Assembly: GCF_009912395.1 (NCBI RefSeq)
Contig: NZ_WNDO01000017.1
Span: forward strand, 60,483-124,482
Direction: 5' to 3'
DNA: 64,000 bases
Source of the DNA: Luteibacter sp.
GTDB lineage: Bacteria > Pseudomonadota > Gammaproteobacteria > Xanthomonadales > Rhodanobacteraceae
Shown here: positions 1 through 9,701 of the stretch, one piece after another
Numbering within the stretch: the stretch's first letter is position 1
Layout: every line of letters begins with the position of its first letter
Notes under the pieces: generated by a model
The model's database searches: none
Told to the model about the DNA's origin: nothing
What the model saw: only the letters and a program-made list of their open reading frames with translations
Position numbers and translations under genes: made by a program

Positions 1-963
1 GATCACCGCGCCGCCACCCACCGCGCCGTTCTGGCTGCCCACCCGGTTGTAGGACAAGCCGACGGTGGCCTGGCCGATCTTCGCGCCGGCGTCGAGGCCC
101 CAGGCTCGCGCGTCGATGCGATCGCCGGCCAGGCCATTGACCCGTGTGGCGTTCTCGACCAGCACATTGTTGGCGCCCCCGGTCTGGCGCAGGACCTGAG
201 CGCCGACGAAGGGCGTGATGCCGCTGTCGGTGGCGAAGGTATAGGTGGCGTCCGCGTAACCCATCCGACCGAACCCGCCAAAACCGTAGTACCAGGCGCG
301 GGCCTTCAGGCCGCCGGAGGCGTAGGTGCTACCCAGCGCCGTGGTCCCGCCTGCCGCCCGGGCGTCGGCGGGCAACGTGCCGTTCTGTCCGAACATGGTG
401 TCGCCGCGCCAGTGCGAGGGGTAGTAGACGTTGTCGGCCAGGAAGCCATCGGAGGTACGGCTCTTCCAGCGGAGCGTGCGGATGGCCTGGACGTTCCAGC
501 CCGGAGCGACCTCCACGATGACATTGAGTGCCCGGTAGGAGGCCGGGATCACCCGCGAGTCGGACGGGCCCATCCAGGGGGTGTCGAGGTACTGGTCACC
601 GGCACGCACGGTGACCCCGCGACCCGCGTATTCGGCATAGACCTGCGAGAAACCACTCAGCGATGACCCCTGGGCCATCAGCGAGGCGTCGATCCGGGTG
701 TGTGGATCGGCCCGGGTACCGAGGGACTGCGCCGAGAACCCCGTGGCCGCGAGACGGAAGCCGCCGACGCTGCCGCTCTTCACCGTGAACAGGCCAGCCA
801 GCGACCAAGCGCGCTCGTCATGGGCGTTGGCGGTATCGAAGACACGATCGAAGCGATACAGGCGAAGCTCGCCGTCAAAACGGGCATCGCGGATGAAATC
901 CTCGGCCTGGGCTCCGCCCGCCGCGCAGGCCAGCGCCATGGCAAGGGACGCTCGGCGACGCAT
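1..963 (-). CDS. OprD-like outer-membrane porin, 3' end cut by window edge
   Basis: This open frame reads from ATG at 963 to the window edge without a stop (321 codons visible). It begins with a short basic stretch and a hydrophobic segment ending AGGAQA, which looks like a cleavable Sec signal peptide. The mature part starts with a FIRDARFDGELRLY-like segment, as in OprD-family substrate-specific porins. It continues with alternating aromatic/polar strands typical of a beta-barrel (AGDQYLDTPWMGPSDSRVIP, then DNVYYPSHW). OprD porins admit small substrates such as amino acids, carboxylates or peptides; the substrate here cannot be told. It is transcribed away from the leu/ilv locus. The family call rests on the N-terminal pattern and strand periodicity. 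Confidence 0.75.
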   Translation of the reverse strand, partial: MRRRASLAMALACAAGGAQAEDFIRDARFDGELRLYRFDRVFDTANAHDERAWSLAGLFTVKSGSVGGFRLAATGFSAQSLGTRADPHTRIDASLMAQGSSLSGFSQVYAEYAGRGVTVRAGDQYLDTPWMGPSDSRVIPASYRALNVIVEVAPGWNVQAIRTLRWKSRTSDGFLADNVYYPSHWRGDTMFGQNGTLPADARAAGGTTALGSTYASGGLKARAWYYGFGGFGRMGYADATYTFATDSGITPFVGAQVLRQTGGANNVLVENATRVNGLAGDRIDARAWGLDAGAKIGQATVGLSYNRVGSQNGAVGGGAVI

Positions 964-1218
964 CAGCGCAGCCTTCCCTGATCGTTCGGTGTCGACACCA
1001 TCGACGCTCGCTCCGTGACAGAAAAAAGACAGCCACGGTAGCACGAATCGCCAAACGGCCAGCCGTTGGCACGCCCGTGTCGCAGCCATTCCGATGCCGA
1101 TTCCGGGTGGACGCGCGTGCCACTCGCCGCCTATCGATATGAGACATGGATCACAGGCCGTTCAGGACGTGGGCGTCTAGCCGTCCAAACGAAATAAAAA
1201 AAGTTTCCTCGGAAAGTG

Positions 1219-1248
1219 TTGACACGCCCGCACGACATCGCATACGAT
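1219..1248 (+). promoter_or_regulatory. Probable sigma70 promoter of the leu/ilv operon
   Basis: A perfect TTGACA lies at 1219-1224 and TACGAT at 1243-1248, with an 18-base spacer. Transcription would start near 1254-1256, at or just before the leader-peptide ATG. The rest of 964-1218 must also hold the promoter of the divergent porin; I see no clear operator there. Confidence 0.6.
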
Positions 1249-1255
1249 CGACTGC

Positions 1256-1384
1256 ATGACGCAGCGCAATATCCATGGCCGCTTTGCCCTCGACCTCCTT
1301 ACGGCGGTAACGGGCAAGCTGCGTCTCGGCGGCGGCCTCCTTCTTATTAGCCTTGTACTTATTACCTGCGGAGGTGCGGGCTGA
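1256..1384 (+). CDS. Branched-chain amino acid leader peptide (42 aa)
   Basis: This short ORF (ATG 1256, TGA 1382-1384) encodes a 42-residue peptide with the run LLLISLVLI at residues 28-36. In that run CTT, ATT and GTA codons, unusual in this high-GC sequence, supply Leu, Ile and Val. A strong intrinsic terminator follows about 50 bases later and leuA after it, the classic layout of ribosome-mediated attenuation. No Shine-Dalgarno sequence precedes the ATG, and the promoter places the transcript start almost on it, so the peptide may be translated from a leaderless mRNA. Its role would be to sense charged Leu/Ile/Val tRNA; the product itself need not be stable. The position and codon run are seen; the mechanism is inferred from ilv/leu leaders in other bacteria. 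Confidence 0.8.
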   Translation: MTQRNIHGRFALDLLTAVTGKLRLGGGLLLISLVLITCGGAG

Positions 1385-1442
1385 GGGCAAGTGTCCAGGT
1401 GAACTAAACAAATACCTGAAGACTCCCAAAGAACCCCGCACC
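1373..1442 (+). promoter_or_regulatory. Antiterminator pairing of the leu/ilv attenuator
   Basis: GGTGCGGG at 1373-1380, overlapping the last codons of the leader ORF, is exactly complementary to CCCGCACC at 1435-1442, which contains the 5' arm of the terminator. A ribosome finishing at the stop codon would cover 1373-1380 and let the terminator form. A ribosome stalled at the Leu/Ile/Val codons (1337-1363) would leave 1373-1380 free to pair and block it. A small hairpin (CAGGT 1396-1400 with ACCTG 1414-1418) lies between them. Confidence 0.65.
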
Positions 1443-1466
1443 CGGTAACGGATGCGGGGTTTTTTA
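1432..1466 (+). terminator. Attenuator terminator upstream of leuA
   Basis: CCCCGCA at 1434-1440 pairs with TGCGGGG at 1453-1459 and is followed directly by six T (1460-1465). It sits between the leader peptide and leuA and is the regulated terminator of the operon. Confidence 0.85.
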
Positions 1467-1502
1467 TTGCCCGGCCCGCCTCACACACGAGCGGAGCCAG
1501 AC

Positions 1503-2729
1503 ATGAATCCAGCACACCAGGGCAGCACCGACACCGCCGACAGCGACGTAGGCGGACGCGTGCGCATTTTCGACACCACCTTGCGCGACGGCGAGCAGGC
1601 CCCCGGCTTCTCGATGGACCGTCGTGCAAAACTGCGAATGGCGCACGCCCTGGAAGAACTGGGCGTCGACATCATCGAGGCCGGCTTTCCGCAGGCCTCA
1701 CCCGACGATTTCGCCGCCGTGGCGGAGATCGCGAGGACGTTGAAAACGCCTACGATCGCCGCGCTGGCCAGGTGTCAGGCGGGTGACATCGACAGCGCGG
1801 GCAAGGCACTGGAAGGCGCGCGACATTCACGGATACACCTGTTCCTCTCAACCTCTCCCCTGCATCGCGAACACAAGCTGGGGAAAAGCAAGCAAGAAGT
1901 GATCGACATCGCCGCAACGGCGATCCAGCGTGCGAAAGCCCTGGCACACGAAGTCGAATTCTCCGCCGAAGACGCCATGCGCACGGAACCGGAGTACCTC
2001 GCCGAGATCTTCTCGGTCGCCGTGGAAGCCGGCGCCACCACCCTCAACGCACCCGACACCGTCGGTTACGTCACCCCCAACGAAATCTTCGACATGTTCA
2101 CCTACCTGCGCGCGAACGTCCGCGGCGCGGACAAGGTGGTGTTTTCGTCGCATTGCCACGACGACCTCGGCATGGCCGTGGCGAACAGCCTCGCTGCCGT
2201 CGCGGCGGGCGCACGCCAGGTGGAGTGCACGATCAACGGCATCGGCGAACGCGCCGGCAATGCCGCGCTGGAAGAGATCGTGATGGCCATCCACACGCGC
2301 AAGCCGTTGTTCCGCGTGGATACCGGCATCGTTACCCGGCACCTGTTCCCCACTTCGCGTCTGCTGGCCGAGGTCACGGGACAGCGCGTGCCGCGCAACA
2401 AGGCCGTGGTCGGCGACAACGCGTTCGCGCATGAGTCGGGCATCCACCAGCACGGCATGCTCAAGCATCGCGGCACGTACGAAATCATGACGCCGCAGGA
2501 CGTGGGCGCAAAGACCTCGCTCGTCCTCGGCAAGCATTCCGGCAAGCATGCCCTGCGCCAGCGCCTGTCCGAACTGGACTACCAGCTCGACGACGCCACG
2601 CTCGCCACCGTCTTCGAACGCTTCAAGGTGCTGGCCGATCGCCAGCGCAATGTCACTAACGACGATCTCGTGGCGCTGATGAGCGCCTACGACGACGAAA
2701 CCCAGGCCGCTGTCGCGGTCCAGTCCTAA
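1503..2729 (+). CDS. leuA: 2-isopropylmalate synthase lacking the C-terminal regulatory domain
   Basis: Condenses acetyl-CoA with 2-oxoisovalerate, the first committed step of leucine synthesis. The DRE-TIM barrel signature [16 protein letters not shown] (about residues 23-38), the metal-binding HxH (H217, H219) and the [11 protein letters not shown] motif are all present. The protein is only 408 residues, against roughly 510-520 for common enterobacterial-type LeuA. It stops soon after the catalytic subdomains, so the LeuA allosteric (leucine-binding) domain is absent. ilvE starts 9 bases later, so no remnant of that domain lies downstream. I chose ATG 1503, which has a GGAG upstream; the longer frame from 1452 would begin inside the attenuator terminator. 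Feedback insensitivity is an inference. Confidence 0.93.
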   Translation: MNPAHQGSTDTADSDVGGRVRIFDTTLRDGEQAPGFSMDRRAKLRMAHALEELGVDIIEAGFPQASPDDFAAVAEIARTLKTPTIAALARCQAGDIDSAGKALEGARHSRIHLFLSTSPLHREHKLGKSKQEVIDIAATAIQRAKALAHEVEFSAEDAMRTEPEYLAEIFSVAVEAGATTLNAPDTVGYVTPNEIFDMFTYLRANVRGADKVVFSSHCHDDLGMAVANSLAAVAAGARQVECTINGIGERAGNAALEEIVMAIHTRKPLFRVDTGIVTRHLFPTSRLLAEVTGQRVPRNKAVVGDNAFAHESGIHQHGMLKHRGTYEIMTPQDVGAKTSLVLGKHSGKHALRQRLSELDYQLDDATLATVFERFKVLADRQRNVTNDDLVALMSAYDDETQAAVAVQS

Positions 2730-2738
2730 GGAGGATCC

Positions 2739-3686
2739 ATGGAAGCCCCGTCCCATCTCTGGCACAACGGCCGCATCAAGGCCTGGGCGGAAGCCACCGT
2801 CCACGTGGGCGCACACGCGCTGCACTACGGATCCTCGGTGTTCGAAGGCGTGCGCGTGTACGCCACGCCCGACGGCCCGCGCTATTTCCGCCTCGAAGAC
2901 CACACCGAGCGCCTGTTCCACTCGGCGCGGGTGTACGACCTGCCGATGCCCTACGACGCCGCCACGATCAACCGCGCGTGTCGCGAGGTGATCCGCGCGA
3001 ACGGATTGCAGTCGGCCTATGTGCGCCCCATCGTCCTGCGCAGCGGCTTCACCTTTAGCATCGCACCGCCGGCCGAGACCGCGGTGGACGTCGCCGTGAT
3101 CGCGCTGCCCTGGGGCGCCTACCACGGCGCCGACGCACTGGAGAAAGGCGTGGATGTCTGCGTGTCGTCGTGGAATCGCGCGGCGCCGAATACCTATCCC
3201 AGCGGCGCGAAGGCCGGTGGCAATTACCTCAACAGCCAGCTCATCGCACGCGAAGCGGCCAACGGCGGTTACGCCGAGGGCATCGCGCTGGGCACCGACG
3301 GACTGCTCAGCGAGGGCGCCGGCGAAAACCTGTTCGTGGTGCGCAAGGGCACCATCTACACGCCGCCGGCCGCGTCGGCCATCCTCTGCGGCATCACCCG
3401 TGACACCGTGCTGACGCTCGCCCGCCAGCGTGGCTACGACGTGGTGGAACAGTCGCTGCCGCGCGAGATGCTGTATTTCGCCGACGAAGTCTTCATGACC
3501 GGTACCGCCGCCGAACTGACCGCCGTGCGCTCGGTGGATCGCAAGCCGGTGGGCAACGGTCGCCCGGGTCCCATCACGCGACAGTTGCAGGCGGATTTCT
3601 TCGGCCTGTTCGATGGCCGCACGGAAGACCTCTGGGGCTGGCTGACGCCTGTCGAAGAGCAGGCCGAAGGGAGGGTCGCCGCATGA
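2739..3686 (+). CDS. ilvE: Branched-chain amino acid aminotransferase
   Basis: PLP-dependent fold-type IV aminotransferase of 315 residues that transfers amino groups between glutamate and the 2-oxo acids of Leu, Ile and Val. The Schiff-base lysine lies in [12 protein letters not shown] (K158). The N-terminal [18 protein letters not shown] and the later [14 protein letters not shown] phosphate/cofactor segments are typical. A strong AAGGAGG lies 9 bases upstream of the ATG and leuC overlaps its end by 4 bases (ATGA), so translation is coupled. Its position between leuA and leuC lets one attenuator control the last step of all three branched-chain pathways. Confidence 0.95.
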   Translation: MEAPSHLWHNGRIKAWAEATVHVGAHALHYGSSVFEGVRVYATPDGPRYFRLEDHTERLFHSARVYDLPMPYDAATINRACREVIRANGLQSAYVRPIVLRSGFTFSIAPPAETAVDVAVIALPWGAYHGADALEKGVDVCVSSWNRAAPNTYPSGAKAGGNYLNSQLIAREAANGGYAEGIALGTDGLLSEGAGENLFVVRKGTIYTPPAASAILCGITRDTVLTLARQRGYDVVEQSLPREMLYFADEVFMTGTAAELTAVRSVDRKPVGNGRPGPITRQLQADFFGLFDGRTEDLWGWLTPVEEQAEGRVAA

Positions 3687-5098
3687 GCGCGCGCACCCTG
3701 TTCGACAAGCTGTGGGATGCCCACCAGGTGAAGGCGGAGACCGCCTCGACGCCGGGCGTGCTCTACATCGACCTGCACCTGGTGCACGAGGTGACCTCGC
3801 CGCAGGCCTTCGACGAGCTGCGTTCGCGCGGCCTCAAGGTCCGCCGCCCGGATCGCACCCTAGCGACGCTGGACCATTCCACGCCGACGTTGCCGCCGGA
3901 TGCCGATGGCAAGCGTCCGTACTACACGAAGGAAGCCGAAGCACAGGTCGCGAAACTCGAAGCCAACGTGCGCGAGTTCGGTGTCGACCTGATGGGGTGG
4001 GACAGCCCGCAGCGCGGCATCGTGCACGTGGCCGGCCCGGAAGTGGGCGCGACGCAGCCCGGCATGACTATCGTCTGCGGTGACAGCCACACCGCCACGC
4101 ACGGCGCATTCGGCGCGCTGGCGTTCGGCATCGGCACCACCGAAGTCGGCCACGTGCTGGCGACGCAGTGTCTGCTCCAGCGCAAGCCGAAGTCGTTGGC
4201 GATCCACGTGGACGGCGCCTTGCAAACGGGCGTCACCGCGAAGGACCTGATCCTGCACATCATCGGCACGATCGGCATCGGCGGCGGTACCGGCCATGTG
4301 ATCGAGTACACCGGCGAAGCCGTTCGCGCGCTGTCGATGGAAGAGCGCATGACCGTCTGCAACATGTCGATCGAGGCGGGCGCGCGCGCCGGCCTGATCG
4401 CGCCCGACGAGACCACCTTCGCCTGGCTGAAGGGTCGCGAGCGCGCCCCGAAGGGCGAGGCCTGGGACCGCGCCGTCGCCCAGTGGCGCACGCTGCCCAC
4501 CGACGAGGGCGCACGCTACGACCGCGAAGTGCGCATCGACGCCTCGACGATCCAGCCGTCGGTCACCTACGGCACGCATCCGGGCATGGTGGTGCCGATC
4601 CACGCACCGGTGCCTGCCGCCGCCGACGCCGTCGAGCAACGCGCGCTCGACTATATGAAGGTCTCCGCCGGCAAGCCCATGACGGGTGAAGCCGTCGATG
4701 TCGTATTCATCGGCAGCTGCACCAACGGCCGCTTGTCCGACCTGCGCGCAGCGGCCGGCATCCTGCGTGGCCGCCGTGTCGCCGATGGCGTACGCATGCT
4801 GGTCGTGCCGGGTTCCGAGCAAGTGCGTCGCGACGCGGAGCACGAAGGCCTGCACGAGGTATTCCGTGCCGCCGGCGCCGAATGGCGCGAGCCGGGCTGC
4901 TCGATGTGCATCGCCATGAATGGCGACCTGGCCCAGCCGGGACAGCTCGTCGTCGCCACCAGCAACCGCAACTTCGAGGGACGCCAGGGCAAGGGCGCGC
5001 GCACCGTGCTCGCCAGCCCGCTCGTGGCCGCCGCCTCCGCCGTGGCCGGCCGCGTCGCCGACCCGCGCGAGTACATGACCCAGGAAGCCGCCGCATGA
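3683..5098 (+). CDS. leuC: 3-isopropylmalate dehydratase, large subunit
   Basis: Aconitase-family large subunit (471 residues) that isomerises 2-isopropylmalate to 3-isopropylmalate with LeuD. The three [4Fe-4S] ligands are visible as C346 (GSCTNGR) and C406/C409 (GCSMC). The N-terminal [14 protein letters not shown] and the [20 protein letters not shown] segment are family hallmarks, and the length is normal. It overlaps ilvE and leuD by 4 bases each. Confidence 0.97.
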   Translation: MSARTLFDKLWDAHQVKAETASTPGVLYIDLHLVHEVTSPQAFDELRSRGLKVRRPDRTLATLDHSTPTLPPDADGKRPYYTKEAEAQVAKLEANVREFGVDLMGWDSPQRGIVHVAGPEVGATQPGMTIVCGDSHTATHGAFGALAFGIGTTEVGHVLATQCLLQRKPKSLAIHVDGALQTGVTAKDLILHIIGTIGIGGGTGHVIEYTGEAVRALSMEERMTVCNMSIEAGARAGLIAPDETTFAWLKGRERAPKGEAWDRAVAQWRTLPTDEGARYDREVRIDASTIQPSVTYGTHPGMVVPIHAPVPAAADAVEQRALDYMKVSAGKPMTGEAVDVVFIGSCTNGRLSDLRAAAGILRGRRVADGVRMLVVPGSEQVRRDAEHEGLHEVFRAAGAEWREPGCSMCIAMNGDLAQPGQLVVATSNRNFEGRQGKGARTVLASPLVAAASAVAGRVADPREYMTQEAAA

Positions 5099-5691
5099 GC
5101 CAGACCAGCCAGCCGCTCACCTACGTGCATTCGCGCACCGCGGTGCTGCGCAACGAAAACATCGACACCGACCGGATCATCCCGGCGCGCTTCCTCACCA
5201 CCACCGAGCGCACGGGCCTGGGCAAGCACTGCTTCGAGGACTGGCGCTATGCCGCCGACGGCAGCGACGACCCGGCCTTCCCGCTCAACCAGCCGGCTGC
5301 GCGGGGTTGCTCGATCCTGGTCGCCGGACACAACTTCGGCTGTGGCTCCTCGCGCGAACACGCACCGTGGGCGCTGCTCGACTACGGCATCAAGGCGGTG
5401 ATCTCCAGCGAGATCGCGGACATCTTCCGCGGCAATTCGCTGAAGAACGGCCTGCTCGCCATCGTGCTGAGCGAGGCCGAGCATCGCTGGCTGCTGGACA
5501 ACCCCGGCGTGGAACTGCGCATCGACGTGGCCGAAAGCACGATCCGCCTCCCCGATGGCGGCTCGATCCACTTCGAGCTGGATGCGTTCTCCCGCCACTG
5601 CCTGCTCAACGGCGTCGACCAGCTGGGCTTCCTGCTCCAGCAGCAGGACGCGATCGCCGCCTACGAAACCCTTACGGAGAAAGCCGCATGA
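5095..5691 (+). CDS. leuD: 3-isopropylmalate dehydratase, small subunit
   Basis: Small swivelling-domain subunit (198 residues) of isopropylmalate isomerase. The [13 protein letters not shown] and [17 protein letters not shown] motifs that position the substrate are intact. The start ATG 5095 overlaps the leuC stop and its own stop overlaps leuB. Length is normal for the bacterial form. Confidence 0.97.
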   Translation: MSQTSQPLTYVHSRTAVLRNENIDTDRIIPARFLTTTERTGLGKHCFEDWRYAADGSDDPAFPLNQPAARGCSILVAGHNFGCGSSREHAPWALLDYGIKAVISSEIADIFRGNSLKNGLLAIVLSEAEHRWLLDNPGVELRIDVAESTIRLPDGGSIHFELDAFSRHCLLNGVDQLGFLLQQQDAIAAYETLTEKAA

Positions 5692-6752
5692 AGGCCAACA
5701 TCGTCGTATTGCCGGGTGACGGCATCGGCCCCGAAGTGGCCGCCGCCGGCGTCGCCGTGCTGCGCCAGGTAGCCGAGCGCTTCGGCCACGAATTCACCTT
5801 CACCGAGCACGCGATCGGCGGCGATGCCATCGACCGCTTCGGCGACCCGCTGCCGCCGGCCACGCGCGACGCGCTGCTAGCCTGCGACGCGATCCTGCTC
5901 GGTGCCGTCGGCGGTCCGAAGTGGTCCGACCCGTCGGCCAAGGTCCGCCCGGAACAGGGCCTGCTGGCCATGCGCAAGCTGCTCGGCGTGTTCGCCAACA
6001 TCCGTCCGCTGAAGCTGCATCCGCGCACCGCCGAGCTGTCGCCGTTGAAGCCGGAACGCACGAAGGGCGTGGACCTGGTGTTCGTCCGCGAGCTGACCGG
6101 CGGCATCTACTTCGGCGCGAAGACGCGTAGTGAGGACGACGCCACCGACGAATGCCGCTACAGCGTGGCCGAGGTCGAGCGCGTGGTGCGCCATGCGTTC
6201 GAGCTGGCCCGTTCGCGCAAGAAGAAGGTGACCTCGGTGGACAAGGCCAACGTGCTGGAGACCTCGCGCCTGTGGCGCTCGGTCGCCACGCGCGTCGCTG
6301 CCGACTACCCGGACGTGGAGCTGGAACACCAGCTGGTCGACTCGATGGCGATGCACCTGCTGACCCGTCCGGCCGACTACGACGTGATCGTCACCGAGAA
6401 CATGTTCGGCGACATCCTCACCGACGAGGCCTCGGTGCTGGCCGGTTCGCTGGGCCTGTCGCCGTCGGCGTCGGTCGGCGGACCGGGTGCCGGCGTCTAC
6501 GAGCCCATCCATGGTTCCGCGCCGGACATCGCCGGACAGGCGCTCGCCAATCCGCTGGGCACAATCCTCTCGGCCGCGATGCTACTGCGCCACTCGCTGG
6601 GTCTTTCCGACGAAGCCGAGACGATCGAAGCCGCCGTCGAAGACGTGCTCTCGCAAGCCAACCTCACCCGCGACCTAGGCGGCACGGCCACCACGCATGC
6701 CGTGACCCGTGCCGTCCTGGACGCTGTCCAAGCCAAAGCGGAGGCAGCATGA
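5688..6752 (+). CDS. leuB: 3-isopropylmalate dehydrogenase
   Basis: NAD-dependent beta-decarboxylating dehydrogenase (354 residues) that converts 3-isopropylmalate to 2-oxoisocaproate. It shows the N-terminal [13 protein letters not shown], the substrate-binding arginine region [12 protein letters not shown], the metal/substrate motif with [13 protein letters not shown], and the NAD-binding [15 protein letters not shown]. The ATG overlaps the leuD stop (ATGA) and its own stop overlaps ilvD. Confidence 0.97.
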   Translation: MKANIVVLPGDGIGPEVAAAGVAVLRQVAERFGHEFTFTEHAIGGDAIDRFGDPLPPATRDALLACDAILLGAVGGPKWSDPSAKVRPEQGLLAMRKLLGVFANIRPLKLHPRTAELSPLKPERTKGVDLVFVRELTGGIYFGAKTRSEDDATDECRYSVAEVERVVRHAFELARSRKKKVTSVDKANVLETSRLWRSVATRVAADYPDVELEHQLVDSMAMHLLTRPADYDVIVTENMFGDILTDEASVLAGSLGLSPSASVGGPGAGVYEPIHGSAPDIAGQALANPLGTILSAAMLLRHSLGLSDEAETIEAAVEDVLSQANLTRDLGGTATTHAVTRAVLDAVQAKAEAA

Positions 6753-8509
6753 ACACCCGCAAGATCCCGGTGCGCACGCTGCGCAGCGATGCCATCAAGA
6801 CCGGTCCCGACCGCGCTCCCGCACGCGCCATGCTGCGCGCCACCGGCCTCGACGACGAGGCCATCGCCCGGCCGATGGTCGCCATCGTGCACAGCTGGTC
6901 GAACGTCTCGCCGTGCAACCTCAACCTGCGCGAACTCGCCGAGGCCGCCGCGGAAGGCGTGCGCGCGGCGGGCGGCACGCCGGTGGAATTCAACACCATC
7001 GCCGTGACCGACGGCATCGCCATGGGCACCTCGGGCATGCGCTCGTCGCTGGTCAGCCGCGAGCTGATCGCCGATTCCATCGAATTGGCGGTGGACGGCC
7101 ACTGCCTCGATGCGATGGTGGTGCTGTGCGGTTGCGACAAGACGATCCCCGCCGCCGCCATGGCGCTGGCCCGTCTCGATATCCCCGGTGTCGCCCTGTA
7201 CGGCGGCAGCATCGACCACGGCAGCCACAACGGTTGCCCGATCACGGTGCAGGAAGTGTTCGAAGCCGTCGGCGCGCATGGCGCGGGCAAGATCACCGAC
7301 GCCGAGCTGGACGACGTGGAGCGCCATGCCTGTCCGGGTGCCGGTGCCTGCGGCGGTCAATTCACCGCAAACACGATGGCGATGGTGCTGACCACGCTGG
7401 GTCTGTCGCCGGTCGGCTTGAACGACATCCCCGCCACGGCGAAGGACAAGCGTGCCGCTGCCTTCCGCTGCGGCGAACTGGCGATGGAGTGCCTGGACGC
7501 CAACCGTCGCCCGCGCGACGTGATGACCCGCACCGCCTTCGACAACGCCGCGCGCATGGTCGCCGCCACCGCCGGCTCGACGAACGCCGTGCTGCACCTG
7601 CTGGCGATCGCCAACGAAGCCCGCGTGCCGATGTCCATCGAAGACTTCGAGCCGGCCTCCGCGCATACGCCGGTCATCGCCGATCTGAAACCCGGTGGTC
7701 GCTACAGCGCCGTGGAACTGACCGCTGCCGGTGGCACCGCCGTCGTCGCGCGCGAACTGCGCAAGGCCGGCATGCTGAAGGACACGCCGACGGTCACCGG
7801 CCGCACGTTGTTCGCCGAACTGGACGCCGCGCCGGAAGCGACCGAAGGCCAGCAGGTGGTCCGTCCGGTCAGCGCGCCGCTGAAGCCGCGCGGCGGTTAC
7901 AGCATCCTGTACGGCAACCTCGCTCCCGAAGGCTGCATCCTCAAGCTGGCCGGTCACGGCCGCACGAGCCATGCCGGTCCGGCGCGCGTGTTCGAGAGCG
8001 AGGAAGACGCCTTCAACGCCGTGCAGGCCGGCCGCATCCGCGCCGGCGATGTCGTCGTGATCCGCAACGAAGGCCCTGCGGGCGGCCCAGGCATGCGCGA
8101 GATGTTGGCGGTGACCGCCGCCCTCGTCGGACGTGGCCTCGGCAACGATGTGGCGCTGATCACCGATGGTCGTTTCAGCGGCGCCACGCACGGCTTCATG
8201 GTCGGCCACATCGCACCGGAAGCGGCGCGCGGCGGCCCGATCGGACTGATCCGCGAAGGCGACGCGATCTTCATCGACGCCTCGTCGCGCGAACTGCGCA
8301 CCGATGCCGATCTCGCCACGCGTCGCGCCGGGTGGCGCGCCCAACCGCCGAAGGTGACGCGTGGCGTACTGGCCAAGTACGCGCGCCTCGTCGGCTCCGC
8401 CGCCGAAGGTGCGGTCACGCAGGCCTTCGACGATGTCGCCGCGACCGCGTCGCGCGTGCGTCGTGAGATCGAGGATGAGGATTTGACGCAGGAATTGATT
8501 GGTAACTGA
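6749..8509 (+). CDS. ilvD: Dihydroxy-acid dehydratase
   Basis: Iron-sulfur dehydratase (586 residues) that forms the 2-oxo acid precursors of valine/leucine and isoleucine. Cluster-ligand cysteines lie in SPCNLN, CGCDKT and CPGAGACGG. The substrate and Mg-binding segments ([12 protein letters not shown], the C-terminal [21 protein letters not shown]) are complete. The start overlaps the leuB stop. A 77-base gap holding a perfect palindrome separates it from ilvC. Confidence 0.97.
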   Translation: MNTRKIPVRTLRSDAIKTGPDRAPARAMLRATGLDDEAIARPMVAIVHSWSNVSPCNLNLRELAEAAAEGVRAAGGTPVEFNTIAVTDGIAMGTSGMRSSLVSRELIADSIELAVDGHCLDAMVVLCGCDKTIPAAAMALARLDIPGVALYGGSIDHGSHNGCPITVQEVFEAVGAHGAGKITDAELDDVERHACPGAGACGGQFTANTMAMVLTTLGLSPVGLNDIPATAKDKRAAAFRCGELAMECLDANRRPRDVMTRTAFDNAARMVAATAGSTNAVLHLLAIANEARVPMSIEDFEPASAHTPVIADLKPGGRYSAVELTAAGGTAVVARELRKAGMLKDTPTVTGRTLFAELDAAPEATEGQQVVRPVSAPLKPRGGYSILYGNLAPEGCILKLAGHGRTSHAGPARVFESEEDAFNAVQAGRIRAGDVVVIRNEGPAGGPGMREMLAVTAALVGRGLGNDVALITDGRFSGATHGFMVGHIAPEAARGGPIGLIREGDAIFIDASSRELRTDADLATRRAGWRAQPPKVTRGVLAKYARLVGSAAEGAVTQAFDDVAATASRVRREIEDEDLTQELIGN

Positions 8510-8514
8510 CCTTT

Positions 8515-8560
8515 TGTAGGAGCGCGCTTGCGCGCGATCGCGCGCAAGCGCGCTCCTACA
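8515..8560. repeat. Perfect 46-bp REP-like palindrome in the ilvD-ilvC gap
   Basis: The two 23-base arms beginning TGTAGGAGCGCGCTTGCGCG are exact reverse complements with no spacer. The same arm recurs, in a looser inverted pair, at 63027-63097. The arrangement matches the dispersed intergenic GTAGGAGCGCGC palindromes common in Xanthomonadales and pseudomonads. In RNA it would form a very stable hairpin that could shield the upstream mRNA or trim expression of the downstream genes. Confidence 0.85.
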
Positions 8561-8586
8561 CCACCCTTTTTATCGAGGAGACACCC

Positions 8587-9606
8587 ATGACCGACAAGCA
8601 AGCCACCACCGCTCCGCTCCAGAACGCCCGCATCGCCGTGCTCGGTTACGGCAGCCAGGGTCGTGCCCACGCACTGAACCTGAAGGACTCCGGCCTCGAC
8701 GTCGTCGTGGGCCTGCGTCCCGGCGGCCCGTCCTGGCACAAGGCCTATGTCGATGGCTTCGCCGTCGCCGAGCCGGCCGAGGCCGTGCGCAACGCCGACC
8801 TGATCGCCGTGCTGACGCCCGACATGACCCAGCCGGGCATCTACAAGGACGCCATCGAAGCGAACATCAAGCCGGGCGCCACGCTGCTCTTCGCACACGG
8901 TTTCAATGTGCACTTCGGCCAGATCCAGCCGCGCAAGGACATCGACGTGGTGCTGGTCGCGCCGAAGGGTCCGGGTGCGCTGGTCCGTCGCGAGTATGAA
9001 ATCGGCCGCGGCGTGCCCTGCCTGTACGCCGTGCATCAGGACGCGACCGGCCACGCGTCGGAGCGTGCCCAGGCCTACGCCGCCGGCATCGGTGGCGCCC
9101 GCGCCATGCTGATCGAAACCGACTTCAAGGAAGAGACCGAGACCGACCTGTTCGGCGAGCAGGCCGTGCTGTGCGGCGGCGCCTCCGAGCTGGTGATCAA
9201 GGGCTTCGAGACCCTGGTCGAAGCCGGTTATCGCCCGGAGATCGCCTATTACGAAGTGATGCACGAGCTGAAGCTGATCGTGGACCTGTTCTACGAAGGC
9301 GGCCTCGCCCGCATGCTGGAATTCATCTCCGAGACCGCCCAGTACGGCGACTACACGCGCGGCCCGCGCGTCGTCGACGACAGCACCAAGGAGCGTATGA
9401 AGGCCGTGCTCAAGGACATCCAGGACGGCACCTTCGCCCGCGAATGGACGGCCGAATACCAGGCCGGTCTGCCCAACTACAAGGCCTTCAAGCAGCGCGA
9501 CCTGGAGCATCCGATCGAGAAGGTGGGCGCCCAGCTGCGCGCGCGCATGCCGTGGCTGTCCGCCAACCAGCCCAAGCCGGCCGAGGAATCCGCCAAGACC
9601 GCCTGA
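8587..9606 (+). CDS. ilvC: Ketol-acid reductoisomerase, class I (short form)
   Basis: NADPH-dependent acetohydroxyacid isomeroreductase of 339 residues, the short class I form. The Rossmann motif is [13 protein letters not shown], followed by the cofactor loop LRPGGPSW. The knotted C-terminal domain carries the metal/substrate residues ([18 protein letters not shown], then [19 protein letters not shown]). A good GAGGAG lies upstream of the ATG. The loop has a single serine before the tryptophan, so cofactor preference cannot be read with certainty. Confidence 0.96.
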   Translation: MTDKQATTAPLQNARIAVLGYGSQGRAHALNLKDSGLDVVVGLRPGGPSWHKAYVDGFAVAEPAEAVRNADLIAVLTPDMTQPGIYKDAIEANIKPGATLLFAHGFNVHFGQIQPRKDIDVVLVAPKGPGALVRREYEIGRGVPCLYAVHQDATGHASERAQAYAAGIGGARAMLIETDFKEETETDLFGEQAVLCGGASELVIKGFETLVEAGYRPEIAYYEVMHELKLIVDLFYEGGLARMLEFISETAQYGDYTRGPRVVDDSTKERMKAVLKDIQDGTFAREWTAEYQAGLPNYKAFKQRDLEHPIEKVGAQLRARMPWLSANQPKPAEESAKTA

Positions 9607-9619
9607 GGCCACCGTTGCC

Positions 9620-9674
9620 GGAACGCGTCCTCCACTCGCCAGCGCCTCCCCCTCTTGCGGGGAGGACGCGTTCC
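9620..9674 (+). other. Long hairpin between ilvC and ilvB
   Basis: GGAACGCGTCCTCC at 9620-9633 and its exact reverse complement at 9661-9674 would form a 14-bp stem with a 27-base loop. No T run follows, so it is not a simple terminator. It may be an mRNA stability or processing element between ilvC and ilvBN. Confidence 0.6.
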
Positions 9675-9701
9675 GCATTCAACGCATAAGGAACCCATCC
9701 C

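Noticed and set aside
1452..1502. Upstream start for leuA
   Set aside because: It lies inside the attenuator terminator hairpin and adds residues not seen in LeuA; ATG 1503 has a ribosome-binding site.
1848..3125. Long antisense frame across leuA and ilvE
   Set aside because: Low-complexity Arg/Ala/Gly/His product typical of the shadow frame of a high-GC gene; the plus-strand genes are certain.
6497..8344. 615-codon antisense frame over ilvD
   Set aside because: Shadow of ilvD codon bias; no recognisable domain.
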